From contig NZ_MUZV01000004.1 in NCBI RefSeq assembly GCF_002000025.1, positions 310,001-374,000 on the forward strand: DNA of 64,000 nucleotides, given 5' to 3'. A model generated the notes under the pieces. The model was not told where the DNA came from and did not search any database. It worked only from the letters and a program-made list of their open reading frames with translations. The position numbers and the translations under genes were made by a program. The DNA comes from Cognaticolwellia aestuarii. GTDB lineage: Bacteria > Pseudomonadota > Gammaproteobacteria > Enterobacterales > Alteromonadaceae. This document shows, in pieces, positions 46,142 through 58,264 of this stretch; positions within the stretch are counted from its first letter, which is position 1, and every line of letters begins with the position of its first letter.

Positions 46142-47443
46142 ATGAAAAATTCATTGAAATTATTACTTCTTGGCTCGGTGTTTATTTTTAGCTCTATTTC
46201 CCCGGCGAATGCTGCAGAAGTTGAGCTAGACCGAGTAGCTGTCGTTGTTAATAGTGGTGTGGTATTAAAATCTGAAATCGAAGATCTTATCCATTCAATT
46301 ACTGTACAAGCAAAAAAGAAAAATCAAACTTTACCGTCAGATAGAGCATTACGAACTCAAGTTACTGAAAAGTTAATTAATGATGCGATCATTATGCAAC
46401 TTGGTGAGCGTATGGGTGTGCAAATTAGTGATGCTCAGCTTGATGAAACCTTAGCAAATATGGCAAAGGACAGTAAACAATCACTTGAAGAGTTCCGTCA
46501 AATGCTTGTATCTGATGGTTTAGACTACGAAAAGTATCGCGAGAATATCCGTAAAGAATTGATCTCAGGTGAAGTTCGTCGCGCAAGTTTACGTCGTCGT
46601 ATTTACATCTCTCCGCAAGAAATCGCTAACTTACTTTCAGTCATGAAAGAACAAACCAATGCTGATATTGAATACCGTTTAGGACATATTCTAATTGAGT
46701 TTCCTAGTAACCCTAAACAAAGCGATATAAGTGCCGCTAAAATTCGCGCGGAAAAAGTGCTAGAACTATTAAATAACGGTAGTGACTTTACCAATATTGC
46801 CATGACTTCATCAGGTGGCGGTAATGCGCTTGAAGGTGGTGATTTAGGCTGGAAAACTATTAACGAAATGCCAACTTTGTTTTCTGAGTTAGTTGACGGA
46901 CAAGAAAAAGGCAGTATTTTCGGACCAATTCGTACAGGGCTAGGCTTTAGTATTGTAAAGTTAGTTGATGTTCGTGGTCGTCAAAAAGTTGAAGTGGAAG
47001 AAGTGAAAGCGAGTCACATCTTAATTAAACCTTCGATTATATTAAGTGAAGCGAAAGCCAAAGCACTACTAGAAGGCTTTATTGAAAAACTTAATGCTGG
47101 CGAAGCAGACTTTGCTGAGCTTGCCAAAGAATACTCTGAAGGTCCTACCTCTGTCCGTGGTGGTGATTTAGGTTGGTCTGAGCCAAGCAAATATGAAGCT
47201 TCGTTTGCTGATGCGTTAGCCAGTTTAGATATTGATGAAATTCATCAGCCATTTCGCACATCGTTTGGCTGGCATATTGCTAAACTTACTGGCCGCAGAA
47301 CATTAGATGCTACTGAACAAATGAATGAAAACCGTGTTTATCAGCTACTTTACAATCGAAAATTCAGCATGGAAGGTGCGCGTTGGATCAAAGAAATGCG
47401 TGATGAAGCCTATATAGAAATACTCGATACGGAAAAAGAATAG
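46142..47443 (+). CDS. surA: Periplasmic chaperone/peptidyl-prolyl isomerase SurA
   Basis: SurA escorts outer-membrane proteins across the periplasm. From the ATG at 46142 there is a signal peptide ending ANA, an N-terminal chaperone module, and two parvulin domains (about 170-275 and 285-385; both with EGGDLGW or RGGDLGW). The frame is open to 46058, but that part overlaps lptD. About 433 residues. The position after lptD is conserved. Confidence 0.95.
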   Translation: MKNSLKLLLLGSVFIFSSISPANAAEVELDRVAVVVNSGVVLKSEIEDLIHSITVQAKKKNQTLPSDRALRTQVTEKLINDAIIMQLGERMGVQISDAQLDETLANMAKDSKQSLEEFRQMLVSDGLDYEKYRENIRKELISGEVRRASLRRRIYISPQEIANLLSVMKEQTNADIEYRLGHILIEFPSNPKQSDISAAKIRAEKVLELLNNGSDFTNIAMTSSGGGNALEGGDLGWKTINEMPTLFSELVDGQEKGSIFGPIRTGLGFSIVKLVDVRGRQKVEVEEVKASHILIKPSIILSEAKAKALLEGFIEKLNAGEADFAELAKEYSEGPTSVRGGDLGWSEPSKYEASFADALASLDIDEIHQPFRTSFGWHIAKLTGRRTLDATEQMNENRVYQLLYNRKFSMEGARWIKEMRDEAYIEILDTEKE

Positions 47444-48432
47444 TGTTAACAAGAATTGCTATAACACCAGGTGAACCTGCAGGTGTAGGCCCAGATCTGA
47501 TGATACGAATAGCTCAACAAGATTGGCCTACGCAGATTGTTGCTGTTGCCTCTCCTGAGCTATTGAGCGAAAGAGCGAAACGATTAAATTTACCGCTCAA
47601 TATTAAGCTGTACAATCCAGATGATAAAGCTACCGCACACCAAGCAGGCACACTAATTGTTTTACCTGTAGCCTTAGAAGACACTTGCGAGCCAGGTGTT
47701 CTTAACGCTAACAATGGCCATTATGTCGTTGAAACTTTACGTATTGCCAGTGAAAAAAACATCTCTGGTGAGTTTGATGCTGTAGTTACTGGCCCGGTTC
47801 ATAAAGGCTTAATCAATCAAGCCGGTATCGCGTTTAGCGGTCATACCGAGTACTTTGCTAATCAAGCCAATTGCTCTGACGTTGTGATGATGTTAGCAAC
47901 AGAAGGCTTAAGAGTAGCGCTAGTAACAACGCATATTCCTTTAGCCTATGTATCTAAAGCGATTACCCATGAACGACTGCAAAAAGTAACCCGGATATTA
48001 AATCAAGATCTGATCAATAAATTTGGCATTCCTAAGCCCAAAATTTACGTGTGTGGAATAAATCCACATGCAGGCGAAGACGGACATTTAGGGCGAGAAG
48101 AAATTGATGTAATGATCCCTGCTTTAGATGAGTTACGTGCAGAAGGTATGAACCTTATTGGTCCTTTACCTGCTGATACTATTTTTCAAGCCAAATACCT
48201 TGATGATGCCGACGCTATTTTAAGCATGTTTCACGACCAAGGTTTACCCGTACTTAAATTCAAAGGTTTCGGCGCTTCAGTCAACATTACCTTAGGACTT
48301 CCCTTTATTAGAACATCGGTTGATCACGGTACCGCCTTAGACTTAGCCGGTACTGACAAAGCAGATGTTGGTAGTTTTAATGAAGCCATAAACGCGGCAA
48401 TAGCCTTAGCTAACAATCAAGCACAAGATTAA
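47443..48432 (+). CDS. pdxA: 4-hydroxythreonine-4-phosphate dehydrogenase PdxA
   Basis: PdxA oxidises 4-hydroxythreonine 4-phosphate in pyridoxal phosphate synthesis. [12 protein letters not shown], the metal-ligand segment [22 protein letters not shown] and [11 protein letters not shown] are family signatures. The GTG start overlaps the surA stop by one base (TAGTG). 329 residues, normal. Confidence 0.94.
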   Translation: MLTRIAITPGEPAGVGPDLMIRIAQQDWPTQIVAVASPELLSERAKRLNLPLNIKLYNPDDKATAHQAGTLIVLPVALEDTCEPGVLNANNGHYVVETLRIASEKNISGEFDAVVTGPVHKGLINQAGIAFSGHTEYFANQANCSDVVMMLATEGLRVALVTTHIPLAYVSKAITHERLQKVTRILNQDLINKFGIPKPKIYVCGINPHAGEDGHLGREEIDVMIPALDELRAEGMNLIGPLPADTIFQAKYLDDADAILSMFHDQGLPVLKFKGFGASVNITLGLPFIRTSVDHGTALDLAGTDKADVGSFNEAINAAIALANNQAQD

Positions 48433-48449
48433 TTCGAGCAATAAAAACT

Positions 48450-49271
48450 ATGAGTAAAAACTCCCATTTAGGCCATCAGGCGAAGAAGCGTTTTGGACAA
48501 AATTTCCTGCATAATGACGCCATCATTAGCAATATTGTTGACGCTATCAATCCAGAGCCTAATGAAAATTTAATTGAAATTGGCCCTGGCTTAGGAGCAC
48601 TTACTGAGCCGGTAGTCGAACGCGCAGGTCAGCTTAGCGTAGTCGAGCTAGATAGAGACCTAGCACATAGATTACGTCATCACCCATTTTTAGCACCTAA
48701 ATTAACTATCTATGAAGAAGATGCATTAAAGTTTGATTTTGGGCAACTAGCCAGTGATGAGAAACCATTACGTATTTTTGGCAATTTACCTTATAACATT
48801 TCAACCCCGCTTATCTTTCATTTACTGACTTTTAAAGACAAAGTAAAAGATATGCACTTTATGCTGCAAAAAGAAGTAGTGGAACGTATGGCATCAGGTG
48901 AAAACTGTAAGGCTTATGGCCGTTTATCAATCATGACACAATATCAATGTCAGGTTATTCCTGTCATGGAAATAGGACCTGAGGCTTTTAAGCCTGCACC
49001 TAAGGTTGATTCAGCTATTGTTCGATTGATCCCGCATAAAACGATTAAAAATCCAGTTAAAGACATTAATTCATTAAACAAAGTTTGTTTAGCTGCCTTT
49101 AACCAACGCCGAAAAACAATCCGCAATAGCTTTAAAAAGCTAATTTCAGCTGAACAATTAACTGAATTAGGCATTGACCCTGGACTTCGTCCTGAGAATT
49201 TAACCTTAGCTGACTTTGTCATGCTGGCAAACTTTGTCACCGACAACCCAATTGAAGCTAACGATGAGTAA
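48450..49271 (+). CDS. rsmA: 16S rRNA dimethyladenosine transferase RsmA (KsgA)
   Basis: RsmA dimethylates two adjacent adenosines (A1518 and A1519) in helix 45 of 16S r[12 protein letters not shown], the SAM motif [10 protein letters not shown], and the catalytic NLPYN are all present. 273 residues. Its stop overlaps the apaG start by 8 bp. Confidence 0.95.
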   Translation: MSKNSHLGHQAKKRFGQNFLHNDAIISNIVDAINPEPNENLIEIGPGLGALTEPVVERAGQLSVVELDRDLAHRLRHHPFLAPKLTIYEEDALKFDFGQLASDEKPLRIFGNLPYNISTPLIFHLLTFKDKVKDMHFMLQKEVVERMASGENCKAYGRLSIMTQYQCQVIPVMEIGPEAFKPAPKVDSAIVRLIPHKTIKNPVKDINSLNKVCLAAFNQRRKTIRNSFKKLISAEQLTELGIDPGLRPENLTLADFVMLANFVTDNPIEANDE

Positions 49272-49656
49272 TGAAAATCACCTACTAGCTACTGAAATTT
49301 CAGTAGCAGTTGTCAGCCAATATATTACTCAGCAATCTGTTGACGGTGAACAGCAATTTGTTTTTAGTTACACCATTACAATCAGTAATAACAGCATCAA
49401 CACAGTGCAACTTTTAAATCGCTATTGGTTGATCACTGATGCCAATGGCGACACTAGTGAGGTATCTGGCGAAGGGGTTATTGGTCAACAACCTTTCATC
49501 AAAGCTAGTGAGAGCTTTACTTATACCAGTGGTTGCCTATTAAAATCGCCATTAGGTTATATGCAGGGACATTATCAAATGCAGGTAAACTCAGAGCAAT
49601 TAGTTGACGTAGATATACCTGTATTTCGCTTAGCAAAACCCAATATATTAAACTAA
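49264..49656 (+). CDS. apaG: ApaG domain protein
   Basis: A 130-residue single-domain protein of the ApaG fold (fibronectin-III-like). [26 protein letters not shown] and the GVIGQQP / [16 protein letters not shown] segments are conserved. Its role is not settled; nucleotide or cobalt-magnesium-related functions were proposed for Salmonella. The ATG at 49264 overlaps the rsmA end, arguing for coupling; the longer frame from 49216 is not needed. Confidence 0.92.
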   Translation: MSNENHLLATEISVAVVSQYITQQSVDGEQQFVFSYTITISNNSINTVQLLNRYWLITDANGDTSEVSGEGVIGQQPFIKASESFTYTSGCLLKSPLGYMQGHYQMQVNSEQLVDVDIPVFRLAKPNILN

Positions 49657-49665
49657 CGAACATTT

Positions 49666-50484
49666 ATGGCTGTTTATTTTGTCGGTGATATACAAGGCTG
49701 CTACAGCGAATTAGATGCGCTGCTAAGCCAAGTTGCTTTTTCTTGTCAACATGATCAACTTTATGTTGCGGGCGACTTAGTTGCTAGAGGCCCTAATTCA
49801 CTTGAAACATTACGCTTTATTAGCTCATTAGGTAGCAGTGCTAAAGTCGTGCTCGGCAATCACGACTTACACCTACTTGCCGTATATCACGGCATCAAAC
49901 AAGTGAAAGCGCAAGATAAGCTATCGGCATTATTGGCTGCTCCTGATGTTGCTCAATTAATGGATTGGTTAGTTCAGCAACCATTAATTCAAAAGTTACC
50001 TCACGAAGAAACCTATATGAGTCACGCGGGGCTCTCACCGCAATGGACCCCTCAACAAGCGGTAATAAATGCAGACCTAGCGCAACAACATTTAATGTCT
50101 TCAGATGCAAAGTATTGGTTGCATCATATGTATGCAGAGCAGCCAATAAATTGGCAAGATGCCGATGATGAAATTGCTCGCTTTAGGTTTACCATCAACT
50201 CGTTAACGCGTATGCGGTATTGCCACTCTGATGGAAGTTTGGATTTTAGTTGTAAAGAAAGTCCCCAAAATGCACCTAAAACATTATCTCCTTGGTTCGA
50301 ATTCAAGCATATTAGCGAAACGACTCAGTGGATATTTGGCCATTGGGCGGCATTAATGGGCTGTTGCCAGCCTAAAAATATACATGCACTTGATACTGGT
50401 TGCGTTTGGGGGCAACATTTAACAATATTAAGGTGGCATGATAAAAAGTTATTTACCGAACAGTCACATAAAAAGTTAAGATAA
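49666..50484 (+). CDS. apaH: Diadenosine tetraphosphatase ApaH
   Basis: ApaH cleaves Ap4A symmetrically to two ADP and removes Np4 caps from RNA. The metallophosphatase motifs GDIQG (8-12), GDLVARGP (36-43) and GNHD are in place. 272 residues. It follows apaG by 9 bp, the conserved order. Confidence 0.94.
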   Translation: MAVYFVGDIQGCYSELDALLSQVAFSCQHDQLYVAGDLVARGPNSLETLRFISSLGSSAKVVLGNHDLHLLAVYHGIKQVKAQDKLSALLAAPDVAQLMDWLVQQPLIQKLPHEETYMSHAGLSPQWTPQQAVINADLAQQHLMSSDAKYWLHHMYAEQPINWQDADDEIARFRFTINSLTRMRYCHSDGSLDFSCKESPQNAPKTLSPWFEFKHISETTQWIFGHWAALMGCCQPKNIHALDTGCVWGQHLTILRWHDKKLFTEQSHKKLR

Positions 50485-50650
50485 CGTATGACTTTGGTTT
50501 CAAAAGTGTGTCAGCTTGTTATACTAGCAACAAGACTTATTTGCATTCCTTAGTAGTCTGATAATAATTAATGATTACCCACACTAATAATAGAAGCTAT
50601 TATTAGTCATGTAATCAACAAACGATTTAATTTATATATTGGTGGGATCT

Positions 50651-52669
50651 ATGAAATTAACAGTAGCAATGAAAATAATTGGTGGTTTTACCATTATTTC
50701 ACTTTTACTCTTTGTAACCAGCGCAATATCATGGAATAGTTTAAATACTATTGGCGATGCTACAAAACAGCAGAACGAGCTTGCGATACCGACACTAAAA
50801 GGTAGTAACAAGCTAGCTAACGATCTAACCGGTATTGGCAACTTAACACTTCGTGCCTACTACCAAACAACTCTTGAGCCATTAGCAGAAAACAAAGCAG
50901 CTTTTGATGCAAGTAAAAGTGACTTTAGAACACAACTAAAAAAGCTAAAAAGCATCGTACAAGAAGAAGCTAGCTTAATTGCTAATTTACGCAAAGTTGA
51001 TCCAGTTTATGAAAGCTTAGAAAGCGAAATTGACAGTGTCATTAGTAGTCGTAAATTTGCCATTGAACAGCATCTAACGCTAATTGAGAAAATAGATTTC
51101 ATTGAAGAAAAAGCAGATGACACGGCAACTTTATTATTAGATCTGGCCGATCATGACCTTGCTGACACTAAACTACAACGTGCCGTAAATTTAGCTGAAC
51201 GTTTAGAAACATTGCTTAATAGCATGGTAAGTTCATCGTTTGAATACCGTGAAATTGCTGATCAACAATCTGCTGAATTAGTCACCAGTGAAATTGAAAA
51301 TTCATTTAATGATATTGAAAAGTCAATTAATGACGTAGTGAATGAATTAAAAAATCAAGGTGTCGCCGACATTGCTGACGAACTTATGGATAGCTTTAAG
51401 GCATTACAAAATTACATCACCGGCAGTGAAAAAATATTTACCAATAAAAATAATCAACTCAATGCTATTGCTGCAGCAACCGCAAGTTTAGCATTAGCAG
51501 AAAATGGTATCAGCAACGCTAATGCCATACTCGAAAAGCAAGTTGATTTAGCCAATAGTACAACAATCACTACTGGAGCTTTAGTTAAAGAGTCAGTATC
51601 TGATGGCACACGCAATACTTTTCTTATTACCTTAGTCTCTATTGCATTAGCGATAATTATTGCTTGGATCACATTAACCAGTATTACACGCCCATTACGT
51701 CGCGTGAATGAAATGCTAAATGTGGTTGCTTCTGGCGACTTATCTCGTAAGTTAGATGAAAGTGGTAATGATGAATTCGCACAACTTTCTCGTAATTGTA
51801 ATTTATTAATTGATAGTCTTAGAAGCTTAATTCAAGGCATTGTCAGTCGCTCAACCCAGCTGGCAACAGCAGCAGAGCAAATGTCAGCGGTAACTGCACA
51901 AAGCACCACCGCCATAGAAGAGCAACGCAATCAAGTTGAACAAGCGGCTTCTGCAACAACAGAAATGAGCCAAACATCTCAAACAGTACTATCTAGCGTT
52001 AATGATGCTTTAGGTGGTATTAAGTTAGCTGATGATGAAGCTGAACGCATCAAAACTATCTCGAAAAACAACTTAGGTACCATCAGACTACTAGCAAACG
52101 AAGTTGAATCAGCATCTCAAGTTATTAATAAACTTCAAAGTGATAGTGCATCAATTGGTAGTATTTTGGATGTAATTAGAAGCATTGCTGACCAAACTAA
52201 CTTATTAGCATTAAACGCCGCGATTGAAGCAGCACGTGCCGGTGAACATGGTCGAGGCTTTGCGGTTGTTGCTGATGAGGTAAGAACACTAGCGAGCAGA
52301 ACGCAAGAGTCAACCCAAGAAATTCAAAACATGATTGAAGTACTGCAAGCCGGTGCTGAAGAAGCCGTATCTGTAATGGATACCGGTAAACAGCAAACAA
52401 CAACATGTGTTGAACAAAGCATTGAATCAGAGAAAGCACTCGAGTCAGTTACCGAAGCTGTACACGATATATACGATCGTAGTTCACAAATAGCGACAGC
52501 CGCTGAAGAACAAAGTGCGGTAGCTCACGAAATAAGTGAAAATCTAGAGTCTATTGTAGCCATTGCAGAACAAACCACTGCAGGCTCACAACAAACAGCT
52601 GAATCAAGTAGTGAAGTAGCCCGTTTAGCTGATGAATTACAACAATCAGTACAAGAGTTTAAACTTTAG
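50651..52669 (+). CDS. Methyl-accepting chemotaxis protein with helical ligand domain
   Basis: About 672 residues from the ATG at 50651 (GGTGGGATCT upstream). TM1 is at about 8-30, followed by a long all-helical periplasmic domain (about 35-315, possibly a bimodular HBM-type sensor), TM2 at about 322-345, HAMP, and a signalling hairpin with [24 protein letters not shown]. There is no C-terminal CheR-binding pentapeptide (ends QEFKL). It interrupts the usual apaH-folA adjacency, so it is an insertion into a conserved block. Confidence 0.9.
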   Translation: MKLTVAMKIIGGFTIISLLLFVTSAISWNSLNTIGDATKQQNELAIPTLKGSNKLANDLTGIGNLTLRAYYQTTLEPLAENKAAFDASKSDFRTQLKKLKSIVQEEASLIANLRKVDPVYESLESEIDSVISSRKFAIEQHLTLIEKIDFIEEKADDTATLLLDLADHDLADTKLQRAVNLAERLETLLNSMVSSSFEYREIADQQSAELVTSEIENSFNDIEKSINDVVNELKNQGVADIADELMDSFKALQNYITGSEKIFTNKNNQLNAIAAATASLALAENGISNANAILEKQVDLANSTTITTGALVKESVSDGTRNTFLITLVSIALAIIIAWITLTSITRPLRRVNEMLNVVASGDLSRKLDESGNDEFAQLSRNCNLLIDSLRSLIQGIVSRSTQLATAAEQMSAVTAQSTTAIEEQRNQVEQAASATTEMSQTSQTVLSSVNDALGGIKLADDEAERIKTISKNNLGTIRLLANEVESASQVINKLQSDSASIGSILDVIRSIADQTNLLALNAAIEAARAGEHGRGFAVVADEVRTLASRTQESTQEIQNMIEVLQAGAEEAVSVMDTGKQQTTTCVEQSIESEKALESVTEAVHDIYDRSSQIATAAEEQSAVAHEISENLESIVAIAEQTTAGSQQTAESSSEVARLADELQQSVQEFKL

Positions 52670-52691
52670 TTTACCAGTCATCAAAAGACAT

Positions 52692-52719
52692 AAAAAAGAG
52701 CGCTTAAGCGCTCTTTTTT
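52692..52719. terminator. Bidirectional terminator between chemoreceptor and folA
   Basis: A perfect 28-bp palindrome with arms AAAAAAGAGCGCTT and AAGCGCTCTTTTTT. A and T runs on the two sides let it stop transcription from both convergent genes. Confidence 0.85.
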
Positions 52720-52789
52720 CATATAGGCTATATCAAATTTAAGTCTGACTTTTAGCTTACTTGTGTATCATAGTAGCGCAAGGGGCTAA

Positions 52790-53278
52790 TTAAGCTTTCT
52801 CGTAAACCGAAAAATCTAAGCTATATTGGTTTTTTTCATCACTCGCCTGCACATGGCTAGTAACCTTCTTCCAAACATTCAAATCATATTCCGGAAAGTA
52901 TGTATCGCCATCGATATCTGCATCTATATGAGTAATATAAAGCCGCTGTGCTGAGGCTAAGCAATGTTGATAAATTGCTCCTCCACCAATCACCATGACT
53001 TCTTCAACGTGACTAACCAAAGCTAATGCGGCATCAACAGAGCCAACAACATCAACCCCGTCGGCTTGATAGTTATTATCACGTGAAATCACTATATTTT
53101 GTCGGCCCGGTAATGGTCGGCCAATAGACTCAAAAGTTTTTCGCCCCATAATAATCGGCTTGCCTAAAGTCGTTTTTTTGAAATACGCTAAATCAGCCGG
53201 TAAGTGCCAAGGCATGTCATTATCTTTACCAATAACACGGTTATTGGCATGCGCCACTATCATTGAAAGAATAGTCAT
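52790..53278 (-). CDS. folA: Dihydrofolate reductase FolA
   Basis: FolA makes tetrahydrofolate with NADPH and is the trimethoprim target. NRVIGKDNDMPWHLPADL, IMGRKTFESIG and PLPGRQNIVIS are typical chromosomal FolA motifs. In MPWHLPADLAYF the catalytic acidic residue is Asp at about 28. 162 residues. The upstream terminator makes it a single gene. Confidence 0.95.
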   Translation of the reverse strand: MTILSMIVAHANNRVIGKDNDMPWHLPADLAYFKKTTLGKPIIMGRKTFESIGRPLPGRQNIVISRDNNYQADGVDVVGSVDAALALVSHVEEVMVIGGGAIYQHCLASAQRLYITHIDADIDGDTYFPEYDLNVWKKVTSHVQASDEKNQYSLDFSVYEKA

Positions 53279-53342
53279 AAGGTATATTTATCTGAACATA
53301 TTGCTAAATTTGAAAATATTATACGTTATTACAGACAACAAA

Positions 53343-53376
53343 AAAGGTGCAATTGCCTGACTACAAGTGCACCTTT
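53343..53376 (-). terminator. obgE terminator
   Basis: A 9-bp stem, AAAGGTGCA with TGCACCTTT, with a T run on the minus strand, 30 nt past the obgE stop. Confidence 0.7.
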
Positions 53377-53405
53377 AACGGTTTATTTATATTATTAGCA
53401 AAAAG

Positions 53406-54572
<1,167 letters not shown>

Positions 54573-54831
54573 TTAAAACACTCCAAACTTTATTTTCTGC
54601 TACGTATTATAAATGATTTATTTCAATTAGGTTTGAACAATGTCATTTTTTATACAATTTAGTCGTTTATATATCACTTAGCGAGAACTAACCCGTTTGA
54701 ACTTAGCAAAGAATAAGACCCGCATCATTGATAAACCGGCCTATTATATACGTAGGATAAATAGCCAAACTCAAAGCATTTAATTAACTAGCGGTGCTAA
54801 TTATTCAATAACAAGGTTGTTGGGAATTTAC

Positions 54832-54867
54832 ACCAATAGAAATGTTCAATTGGTTAGTGGAATTGGT
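54832..54867. repeat. Imperfect inverted repeat with ACCAAT/ATTGGT ends
   Basis: ACCAAT and ATTGGT face each other 24 nt apart, with internal CAATTGGTTAG. Short AT-rich palindromes with ACCAAT are, as I recall, dispersed in Colwellia and relatives; I see no second full copy in this window. Confidence 0.35.
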
Positions 54868-54897
54868 ATAAGAATATACCTAAATCCTCTGCAAAAA

Positions 54898-54923
54898 AAA
54901 ACCCTGCGTAATAGCAGGGTTTT
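54898..54923 (-). terminator. rplU-rpmA terminator
   Basis: A 10-bp stem, AAAACCCTGC with GCAGGGTTTT, and a 6-nt loop, with seven or more T on the minus strand, 17 nt past the rpmA stop. Confidence 0.85.
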
Positions 54924-54939
54924 ATAAGTTTGCGTATTA

Positions 54940-55197
54940 CTACTCAGCGATAATGCTTACAAACTTGCGGTTTTTAGGACCTTTTACTTCAAATTGTACT
55001 TTACCGTCTGATAAAGCAAATAAAGTGTGGTCTTTACCGATACCCATGTTGTCACCAGCGTGGAAACGAGTACCACGTTGACGAACAATGATGTTACCTG
55101 CTAGAACAGCTTCGCCACCAAAGCGTTTAACACCTAGGCGTTTAGCTTCTGAATCACGACCGTTACGTGTACTACCTGCAGCTTTCTTATGTGCCAT
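54940..55197 (-). CDS. rpmA: 50S ribosomal protein bL27
   Basis: An 85-residue large-subunit protein near the peptidyl transferase centre. [17 protein letters not shown] and GNIIVRQRG are diagnostic. Cotranscribed with rplU (16-bp gap). Confidence 0.97.
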   Translation of the reverse strand: MAHKKAAGSTRNGRDSEAKRLGVKRFGGEAVLAGNIIVRQRGTRFHAGDNMGIGKDHTLFALSDGKVQFEVKGPKNRKFVSIIAE

Positions 55198-55213
55198 TGT
55201 AAATCGCTCCTAA

Positions 55214-55525
55214 TTAGCCGTTGATGCCAGTAATTTTCACTTCAGTGAACCATTGACGATGGCCCGCTTCTTTACGTGAATGCTTACGACGTTTAAATTT
55301 AACAATTTTAACTTTGTCAGCGCGACCTTGGTTTACAACCTCAGCCACAACTTTACCACCAGCAATGTAAGGCGCGCCTACATTGATGCTCTCGCCATCG
55401 GCGATCATTAAAACGTTTTCGAATTCTACTGCAGCACCAATTTCAAGTTCAATCTTCTCTAAACGAACTGTTTGGCCTTCAGTTACACGATGCTGTTTAC
55501 CACCGCTTTGGAATACCGCGTACAT
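55214..55525 (-). CDS. rplU: 50S ribosomal protein bL21
   Basis: A 103-residue rRNA-binding protein ([26 protein letters not shown] ... [23 protein letters not shown]). The frame is open to 55549, but the family starts at MYAVF. First gene of the rplU-rpmA operon and divergent from ispB, a conserved arrangement. Confidence 0.96.
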   Translation of the reverse strand: MYAVFQSGGKQHRVTEGQTVRLEKIELEIGAAVEFENVLMIADGESINVGAPYIAGGKVVAEVVNQGRADKVKIVKFKRRKHSRKEAGHRQWFTEVKITGING

Positions 55526-55766
55526 AGCTACTCCGTACTGCGTCATCATCTATGGACGACGCTTAAATTTAAAATTATAGGGCGCGAATTCTACGCGAAG
55601 AAATCGGCGAGGGCAAGTATAAAAGCAATGATTTATTATTATTTTTATCTATCTGGAAACTTCTCGCTTGGAAAACTTCTATCGTCATGAATTTCGTGTA
55701 AAATTAGTCTGTGAAATCGCAAGTATTCTAACACTAAAGTCCATTTAAGGTAACTCGTTACGCTTT

Positions 55767-56738
55767 ATGAATATCAAAAATATCCAAACCTTAGCTCAAC
55801 AAGACATGACGGCAGTCAACGATCTTATCTTTTCTAAACTTCATTCTGACGTTGCCCTGATAAATCAATTAGGCGTATACATTGTTAATGGCGGCGGCAA
55901 GCGCATGCGGCCACTACTGACCGTACTTGCTGCTCGCGCAATAGGTTACCAAGGCTCTGAACACTTACAACTTGCTGCAATCGTTGAGTTTATTCATACC
56001 TCAACACTTTTGCATGATGATGTTGTTGATGAATCTAATATGCGCCGTGGCCGCGAAACCGCTAATGCCATGTTCGGTAACAGCGCGAGTGTTCTCGTTG
56101 GTGATTTTTTATATTCACGTTCATTTCAAATGATGAGCGAGCTCAATAACTTAAGAATCATGGACATTTTATCTGATGCAACAAACATTATTGCTGAAGG
56201 TGAAGTATTACAATTAATGAATTGTAATGACCCAGACACCACGGAAGATAGCTATATGCAAGTTATCTACTGTAAAACGGCAAAGCTATTTGAAGCAGCA
56301 ACACGACTTGCCGCCGTTATTGCCAACCAAGACCAAGCAACTGAATTAGCTATGTTGAATTACGGTAAGCATTTAGGTACCGCCTTTCAATTAGTTGATG
56401 ACATTATGGATTACACCGCTGACGCACAGGAAATGGGAAAGAACGTCGGTGATGACTTAGCTGAAGGTAAGCCAACATTGCCGCTTTTGTATGCCATGGC
56501 GCATGGTAATGAGCAGCAAAGAAAAATGATCCGCAGTGCTATTGAAAACGGTGACGGTATGGATCATCTTAATGATATTCTTGCAGCCATGAAGCAAACT
56601 GGCTCATTAGTCTACACTCAGAAAAAAGCTGAATTGGAAGCTGACAAAGCAATCAATGCCATTGCTGACTTACCTGAAACTGACTATAAACAAGCTTTGA
56701 TTTCCTTAGCACATATTGCAGCTAACCGTAGTCACTAA
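55767..56738 (+). CDS. ispB: Octaprenyl diphosphate synthase IspB
   Basis: A 323-residue trans-prenyltransferase giving the C40 side chain of ubiquinone. The two Asp-rich motifs are DDVVDES (first, LLHDDVVD) and DDIMDY (second, LVDDIMDYT). GGGKRMRPLL binds the allylic substrate. Divergent from rplU as in E. coli. Confidence 0.93.
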   Translation: MNIKNIQTLAQQDMTAVNDLIFSKLHSDVALINQLGVYIVNGGGKRMRPLLTVLAARAIGYQGSEHLQLAAIVEFIHTSTLLHDDVVDESNMRRGRETANAMFGNSASVLVGDFLYSRSFQMMSELNNLRIMDILSDATNIIAEGEVLQLMNCNDPDTTEDSYMQVIYCKTAKLFEAATRLAAVIANQDQATELAMLNYGKHLGTAFQLVDDIMDYTADAQEMGKNVGDDLAEGKPTLPLLYAMAHGNEQQRKMIRSAIENGDGMDHLNDILAAMKQTGSLVYTQKKAELEADKAINAIADLPETDYKQALISLAHIAANRSH

Positions 56739-56908
56739 ATCTAACAAGCAACAGTGACGCTTTTGGCTCGCTGTTGCTTACCGATTAATGTTAAAATCTA
56801 ACAGCTAAAACCTAACATGTGTTTATTGCATTCGAATATCACTAGCAAGCCATAGCTATCTTCTATAGATTACTCCCTAACGTATTATATTTATTTGTAG
56901 CATAACCC

Positions 56909-58000
56909 ATGACTATCCAGTCCAATATTCATTGCCTTAGTATCAGCCAAAGTGATTTTGGTCGTTTACATAATGGTGAAAATGTACAGCTTTTCACTTT
57001 ATCTAATACCCAAGGTACTGAAATTAAAATTACCAACTATGGTGGTATTATTGTCGCTCTAAACACTCTCGATAAACACGGTATTTCAGCCGACATTGTG
57101 CTGGGATACGATGATATTAGCAGCTACGAAACAGATCCTTATTACCTCGGCGCAATTATTGGTCGTTACGCTGGTCGGATTGACCAAGGGCTATTGTCAA
57201 TTAATGACCAACAATATCAACTGAGTATTAATAATAACGACAATCAACTTCATGGCGGCATGCAGGCATTAAATAAACAGCTGTGGCAGGCAACAACACA
57301 AAGCAAAATAGAGAAAGTCAGCCTGATCCTTCAACATAGCAGTCCAGATGGTGATAATGGCTTTCCAGGTAATGTTGACTTCACCGTAAAATATAGCCTC
57401 AATAATGATAATGAATTTACCATTGAATATTTTGCTACAACGGATAAAACCACGGTAATCAACTTAACTCAGCATAGTTACTTTAATTTGGCTGGGCACA
57501 ATGCTGGCGATGTTTATCAACAGCAAATTCAAATAAATGCTGATCACTTTTTACCTATGGATGAGCGCGTTTACCCGACCGGTGAAATTCGTAACGTTGA
57601 CAATACCCAGCATGACTTTCGTCAATTAACCGTTATTAATAAACATATTAACAGCGATGATGAGCAAATAACTATTGCCAAAGGTTTTGATAATTATTGG
57701 CTAAGTAACCAAAACGCTGTCACTGAAGCAGCATTTACCGCTAAAGCATTTGAGCCAAAATCAGGCCGGCAACTAACCGTTTATAGCGATCAACCTAGCT
57801 TAGTATTCTATACCGCTAATTACATTGATGGCAGCCAAGTAGGTAAGGGAGACTTTATTTATCAAAAGCATGGAGCATTTTGTTTTGAGCCGCTTCGCTT
57901 AGCCACTCAGCATTCAGGGGCAAATATTAACAACGCCCTACTGCAGCCTGAAACGCCTTTTTATAGTAAAACACGCTGGCTTTTTACTCATAGTGACTAG
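56909..58000 (+). CDS. galM: Aldose 1-epimerase (galactose mutarotase) GalM
   Basis: A 363-residue mutarotase that interconverts alpha and beta anomers of hexoses. NYGG, GRYAGRI, the catalytic His in LTQHSYFNLAG, and the Glu in FCFEPLRLATQH are visible. No gal operon is adjacent, so it acts as a single housekeeping gene. The N-terminal 30 residues are poorly conserved. Confidence 0.9.
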   Translation: MTIQSNIHCLSISQSDFGRLHNGENVQLFTLSNTQGTEIKITNYGGIIVALNTLDKHGISADIVLGYDDISSYETDPYYLGAIIGRYAGRIDQGLLSINDQQYQLSINNNDNQLHGGMQALNKQLWQATTQSKIEKVSLILQHSSPDGDNGFPGNVDFTVKYSLNNDNEFTIEYFATTDKTTVINLTQHSYFNLAGHNAGDVYQQQIQINADHFLPMDERVYPTGEIRNVDNTQHDFRQLTVINKHINSDDEQITIAKGFDNYWLSNQNAVTEAAFTAKAFEPKSGRQLTVYSDQPSLVFYTANYIDGSQVGKGDFIYQKHGAFCFEPLRLATQHSGANINNALLQPETPFYSKTRWLFTHSD

Positions 58001-58026
58001 CGAATTTTGTTAAATAATTTCACTTT

Positions 58027-58082
58027 TAGCTCTTAACTCTTAGCTATTAACTCTTAGCTATTAACTCTTAGCTATTAACACT
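58027..58082. repeat. 14-bp tandem repeat, four copies
   Basis: Four consecutive copies of TAGCTATTAACTCT (58027, 58041, 58055, 58069). The first and last each differ from the consensus by one base. It lies between galM and the small ORF. Copy number may vary between strains. Confidence 0.9.
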
Positions 58083-58113
58083 AATCATTAAGAGCTGCTG
58101 TGGGTATTGTCTA

Positions 58114-58245
58114 CTAACTATATAGCCAGTGGCCTAGTGAGTATGCAATATTAAATAGGCTTGCCAGGCCAGCCAATGTAAGTAATACAGCCATGGCTGA
58201 CTTCTCTGCTGCATTTAATGTTAACCACCATTTTTTAAACATCAT
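58114..58245 (-). CDS. Predicted 43-residue membrane peptide
   Basis: A short frame missed by length cut-offs. From the ATG at 58245 (AAAGGG 8 nt upstream; alternatives at 58251 and 58242), the product starts MMFKKWWLTLNAAEKSAMA and continues with a hydrophobic helix (AVLLTLAGLASLFNIAYSLG) and a HWLYS end. It follows the XRE gene by 19 bp on the same strand. This suggests a small membrane subunit translated with the regulator. No homology claimed. Confidence 0.6.
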   Translation of the reverse strand: MMFKKWWLTLNAAEKSAMAVLLTLAGLASLFNIAYSLGHWLYS

Positions 58246-58264
58246 TATCATTTCCCTTTAATCT

